From contig OW804096.1 of assembly GCA_942159475.1 (NCBI GenBank), positions 131,306,941 to 131,370,940 on the forward strand: a stretch of 64,000 nucleotides of DNA, given 5' to 3'. Below the pieces are notes generated by a model that was not told the DNA's origin, did not search any database, and saw only the letters and a program-made list of their open reading frames with translations. Both the position numbers and the translations under genes were made by a program. The DNA comes from Sthenelais limicola (lineage: Eukaryota > Annelida > Polychaeta > Phyllodocida > Sigalionidae). Positions 60,001 through 64,000 of this stretch are shown in pieces; the first letter of the stretch is position 1, and every line of letters begins with the position of its first letter.

Positions 60001-62576
60001 ATAAGGTCATACTGATATTTCTTACATTACATAAAAACATATTTACTTACAACTAGACTGTCCAGTGTATCGATGAGAGTAAGAGAAAAGCTGAAAAACA
60101 GGCGATAACATAAAGTATTACATTATACATCACGGAAGACATTCCAAAATCACACGCCATTTTAAAGTATATAATGCATTTTAGAATAGAAAGCCATTCA
60201 AGCATGACTGGAAGGCTAGACCCACTGCGGGATTTGACTATGACAATAATGCCAGTTAAAAATTGATTGTGTGGCTGATTTTAGGTTTAGCAAAATACTA
60301 TCTGCCAATTTTGTTTAAAGAAAAAGGGAAAAAACTCTACTGAACTTACTTTCCTAAGACATCGTCAATATCACCACGACTTGGCTCCGTACCACGACCT
60401 CTTCCTTTACAGCTAAGGGGCATAAGTTCGTCAGCAGGAAAAGCGTATTCCTATAACATACACAGCCGAGCATGAGATAATGGGCACGTTCAAGTATAAC
60501 ACAACGATTGTAGTAACACATTTGCATCAAATGCATCAAAAGGGTGCTGTAATCGTTTATCGTCCAGCAAAAACATATCATGGTTGACGAAGCGGGTGAA
60601 AATTACATGTAATATCAATGTATTGAAAAACTGGCAATATCCCAATCTCTGCAATCATTTAAGTTATTATCACTAACAATGTTGGCAAATGACCAACATG
60701 AATTTCAAAATGTAAATTAGTCAACTCACCATATAACTCCGATATGCATGGTTGAACATTTCTACAACTTTTTCCCTGCAAGAAAAATAAATATAGGTCA
60801 GAATGTAATAAAGGAGAATTCTATTGTCTGGATATTGCTTCAAAATGGCACGTGGCATTGTAAGGTACACTAAAGTGTTATGCCCCGACTAAGTTGCCGG
60901 ATTGTCTTCAAGATTCAAAACACAGAAACATCTATATGAACCATTATATTTTCTGTAGTTAAATATCTCTTTATGATAATTATGTCTACATTAGCACCCG
61001 TGGGTGTGATTCATTGCCATTAGCGTAAACGACAAATATTTCTAGTAGGATGTAGGTATGACTTAATTCAACTTGATCTATTTATGGTACCACCGCAGTA
61101 TTTTCCTACTGCAACAATATAGAGTACCTTACCTCTCATCCCTATTACTAGTCATATCATGAACTTCACTTATGTACTTCTAGGACCTCCTGGAAGACTA
61201 GGCAAAATATCCGCCCCCTTGGCCTTCACCTGAGAGGCGTTGCATTACTTGGAATTGCATCTAGCGGGGAATCAAGGCCAGCTAAGCAGGCTACTGGAAG
61301 TCCTGCATAGCTATGTAGAATGTAGATCCCATTTCCAGCCACAGATTGTTTGAATAATTCTTCTGTTCTCATCTCGTTCGTTTGAATATTGAGTTTTAAT
61401 GTTATCAAGGCGGATTTCTTTTCCATACATCACAAATAAAATAACATGTCCAGGATATAGGCTAACATAAATTGCTGCCATTTCTAAAAAAGTTTCTTAC
61501 CTCGTAATATTAATGAACGACACAAAATAATGCAGATCAAATATCGAGTTCTGACGATTAATTATTGCGAAAAAAAAGTGTGATTGACACACGTTGATGA
61601 GACAAGTGAGATAAACATCTGCCACTGCATAACATACCTTCTGGCAACATCTAACATTAACCAAATAATTTATTCTAAAAGAATGTTTATGGCTTTGGCC
61701 TTTGCCTCATTATGCCCCATGACAGGCCTTAATAATATTTAGAATACGTAATATAAACAATACCCCGATAATATTTTAAAAGGTCTCTTCAGCGACTACC
61801 GGCTGTAGGCCTACACAGTTCCAACAAGTTGGCAGACTCTACCACCAACCTTTGATTAGTTCTGTTTTAGGACTAAGATATTTAAAATGTTTGGCACAAT
61901 CAATACTTCTTTTTTGTTTTGTTTTTCAGTGACACGATTTAATTAAAAGCTGACACGAGTCCCTGTGCCTTACCGTAACGTTTCACAGTAACCCAAATTT
62001 ATTTCAATACACATTAGCATTGTCTAGGTAAACACAAGCTGACACAATCAATCAGGCATGTCTCCGAGTCTGACTGAGTCTGAGCCATTGTTTCTGCATC
62101 ACCAGATCTGCATAGTCAGTGGATATACATATGCCATGATAGGCTTAGCTATACGATACATAGTTATCAAAGTAATAGTATGCCTATGATACTATCAAGC
62201 TCTATTTTAATCAGTGGGAAGTATACTATGGACAATGTCAAAGAACATGCAATGCCAACGGGATGGTCAAAGCCAGACTGGAAAAAGGAAAATCTTAGTT
62301 AAAAGGGTATTGACACATTTATACACTCATTTTTTAATTGATAAAAAGAAGCTAGCAAACAGTTATGTGGCAGAGTGTGGTCTTGGTATACATTGAATCA
62401 ATGTAGGTCTACAATTTATTTTTAATTGATGTTTTGCCTAGATGCCATGGGGCAGTCGGTATGTGTCTTCTTAATAAAGTGCTATCTTACCTCAGTTGGC
62501 GTTTTTCTGTATAATTCATACAGAAAGCAGATCCCTGAAGGGAAATCACAGCCGCAAAGATCACAAGAACTTTCAT
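51053..62576 (-). CDS. EDEM3: EDEM3, ER degradation-enhancing alpha-mannosidase-like protein 3
   Basis: Twenty minus-strand exons: 62576-62491, 60775-60730, 60450-60350, 60090-60051, 59737-59625, 59085-58932, 58590-58456, 58113-58008, 57719-57622, 57466-57341, 57047-56880, 56446-56322, 55861-55681, 55236-55067, 54771-54542, 54146-54037, 53724-53605, 53476-53431, 52515-52333, 52155-51053. Total 3,441 nt, 1,146 residues, every phase consistent. A signal peptide ([19 protein letters not shown]) precedes the GH47 domain (about 40-490): [92 protein letters not shown]. Exons 16-19 hold a protease-associated domain (about 650-775: [30 protein letters not shown]). The protein ends in KDEL. EDEM3 trims mannose from misfolded glycoproteins in the ER to commit them to degradation. 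The acidic tail after the PA domain is about 367 residues, so the protein is some 200 residues longer than human EDEM3 (about 930). Identity is certain; the exon 13 donor (AAG|GTAGTT) and exon 19 donor (GTGTGA) are the weakest sites. Confidence 0.95.
52951..52970. repeat. (TCTTA)4 microsatellite, probable retroposon tail
   Basis: Four exact TCTTA units follow GACAAATAAAAAACT in EDEM3 intron 19. A short 3' microsatellite after an AATAAA-like sequence is common at the 3' ends of CR1- or RTE-type LINEs and their SINEs, so this may be an old retroposon end. The upstream body was not recognised. Confidence 0.5.
54227..54292. repeat. 41-bp tandem duplication
   Basis: GAACTAATCTACCAGGATGA followed by TAATT occurs at 54227-54251 and again at 54268-54292 (41-bp period), in EDEM3 intron 15, immediately before a Penelope-type end sequence. 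Confidence 0.8.
54350..54440 (+). mobile_element. Penelope-type 3' end relic with hammerhead-like core
   Basis: ATGATGAAGGGC, an 8-base loop, then GCCCGAAACGTTGG forms a hammerhead-like core (stem II GGGC/GCCC, then GAAAC). The first core base is A instead of C. CGAAACGTT beside TGATGAAGG is characteristic of the ends of Penelope-like elements. No coding part is attached, so it is a short terminal fragment or solo terminal repeat in EDEM3 intron 15, opposite to the gene's direction. Confidence 0.55.
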
Positions 62577-63040
62577 GATGATCTCTTCCTATGGTTCCTG
62601 GATAGATGTAAAACTTGCTGGCTGCAACACCTAGGTACTCAACACATAAATTGTGCATTATGTCAATGCTCCGAGTATCTGGAACGACTCCATGTTGTCA
62701 TATTGAGAAAGGTGCGGTTTCTCGCGATATTCGACGTGGCAACACCAAACACAATTTCCCCACAAGGAAATACGAGATGCATATGCAGGGCTAAAATCTC
62801 AAATAATCAACAATCTTACTTCATAAGTTGATGTATTGCATCATTAGGGCCATTACTATTCGTTCATTGCTTCTGTATACAGAGAATGTTTAGCTTGTAA
62901 TTAAACGTTAAAATAAAACGAGGTTGTGACTCCTGAACCACGAGAATTTGTCATGCGCACTTCGCATGTCCGCTCTACTTGGCGGCTGCGACCTCGCGAA
63001 AAAACACTCGTGTTTTGGGAGTTAAGTCTGCCATGTAAAC
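62577..63040. promoter_or_regulatory. Probable bidirectional promoter
   Basis: Only 464 bases separate the EDEM3 start codon (minus strand, 62576) from the start codon of the next gene (plus strand, 63041). The right part has clustered CpG (GCGCACTTCGCATGTCCGCTC, GGCGGCTGCGACCTCGCG) in AT-rich surroundings. The head-to-head layout suggests a shared housekeeping promoter. Confidence 0.5.
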
Positions 63041-63163
63041 ATGGCTCTTCGGACACGACCTTTCAAGTTCACCCTTTGGAAAGTTGCTAATGTACAAAAG
63101 CGAACTTGTCGTGCTAGTATACAGCGCTCTGCTTCAATTGAAGAAAATGACAACCGCCAAAAG
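63041..63163 (+). CDS. First coding exon of an unidentified protein, possibly mitochondrial
   Basis: ATG in a good context (GTAAACATGG) opens 41 codons that end exactly at a strong donor, CAAAAG|GTAAGG, phase 0. The peptide starts MALRTRPFKFTLWKVANVQK, has many Arg, Lys, Ser and Thr and no acidic residue before about residue 33, which fits a mitochondrial presequence. Later exons lie beyond the window or were not recognised, so the gene cannot be named. It is divergent from EDEM3. Confidence 0.45.
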
Positions 63164-64000
63164 GTAAGGGCAGTTAGTAAGGCCTTGTGGCTTGTCGGCT
63201 CCAGACTCCAGTCAATGGCAATGTCCGTCAGACTGAGTCAGTGAGTGACTTCTTACCTCGGGCTATTGCAAGTGGAGGCTCGGACCAAGTTACTCTGATT
63301 AGATTGTCCGTTTTATGAAGTTTATTAAAATAGAAGTGCTACGTTGAATACGTACTACCGATCCTGCAATGGATTGCTTGCAAATATTGTGTATTCTGTA
63401 TGTGTATTCCTTTCGTCGCCAATCCAATGGCAATGACAAGCTATGCCAATGCCTGCATGGAGTCTTAGATTTTGGCTGAGATTTCACTACTGTACTACTC
63501 TACAGTAGTGTAGACTACTAAACGGTGTAACTGCCCCCCTCCGCCCCCCCCCCCTCCCCCGCCGGGGAAGGGGGGGGGGGGGGCGGATACTAGTACTCTG
63601 TCTACGTTAAAGATCTTTACTCCAGTCAATAGTGACAATACCAGTAGTGTCATCTTTCATTAGAGTTTAGATCTACTTTGGCCTCTGAACCTGGCCAATT
63701 TTTTTTTTTTTACAGGACAGCGCCCTGTATAATAGATGGCACTCAGTAAATAGGAGACTAGCACTCAAGACAGCCATGTGTTACGCCAATTACTGAATTA
63801 AGCCAAGAAAACAAAAGACACAGTGTGCTGAGTAAATTGTGTGCACAAATAAAACTTTTGATGAGAAATAATAATAAAATTACAATATTCATGGTTGGTT
63901 AAAGTGCAGAGAAAAAATACAGAAGATATTCGAAAGAGGTTCGAGCGCATCGCGAGCCTTTAGGTTATGTCGGGCTAAAATTCCTTAATTACTTCATATT
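63164..64000 (+). other. Probable intron 1 of the gene starting at 63041
   Basis: Non-coding sequence to the end of the window. It contains the poly-C/poly-G tract described separately. No further exon was recognised. Confidence 0.4.
63533..63584. repeat. Poly-C / poly-G inverted tract
   Basis: C-runs (63534-63538, 63544-63554, 63556-63560) are followed after GCCGGGGAA by a G-run of about 14. The two halves can pair into a GC hairpin, and each strand alone could form a quadruplex or i-motif. The homopolymer lengths may also contain sequencing error. Confidence 0.75.

Noticed and set aside
62496..62831. Plus-strand 111-codon open frame over EDEM3 exon 1.
   Set aside because: It is antisense to the EDEM3 signal-peptide exon and promoter; no protein-like features.

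Overview
The window is AT-rich animal nuclear DNA. Genes are split by GT-AG introns, intergenic space is long, and transposons are frequent. Gene content (an NR5B-type nuclear receptor, an insect-like gustatory-receptor-like protein, FAM102, DPM2, EDEM3), Penelope-like and LINE retroelements, and at least 14 copies of the palindrome TAGGCCTA point to a marine invertebrate. A deuterostome such as an echinoderm or hemichordate is my best guess, but the sequence does not prove the phylum.

Layout. 1-4592: no recognisable gene. 4593-10287 (+): FAM102/EEIG1 family gene missing its first exon(s). 14445-16817 (-): three-exon membrane protein with a mannose-6-phosphate-receptor-homology-like ectodomain, convergent with FAM102. 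18390-18992: inverted-repeat element built of GC-rich minisatellites. 19505-20172: 5'-truncated LINE with a 12-bp target-site duplication. 20349-23419 (+): NR5B/HR39-like nuclear receptor, five exons. 27404-32917 (+): three-exon gustatory-receptor-like gene with a LINE relic in intron 2. 33211-40921: Penelope-like element (PLE) with a 17-bp target-site duplication, itself split by a 4,426-bp DNA element (35527-39952) inserted just upstream of the GIY-YIG core. 42593-45229 (+): DPM2, four exons. 45597-47358: terminal-inverted-repeat element. 51053-62576 (-): EDEM3, 20 exons, complete to a KDEL signal. 62577-63040: probable bidirectional promoter. From 63041 (+): first exon of an unidentified, possibly mitochondrial, protein.

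The host genes do not form an operon. DPM2 and EDEM3 both act on ER mannose chemistry (dolichol-phosphate-mannose synthesis and mannose trimming for glycoprotein degradation), and the MRH-like protein may bind mannose-type ligands. This may be chance. The exon structures were built by joining splice sites so that reading frame and family similarity both hold. For FAM102, NR5B, DPM2 and EDEM3 all exon phases add up exactly. The most notable items are the nested PLE with its 34-bp inverted repeat, the stop-free 240-bp intron inside the NR5B DNA-binding domain, and the long acidic C-terminal tail of EDEM3.
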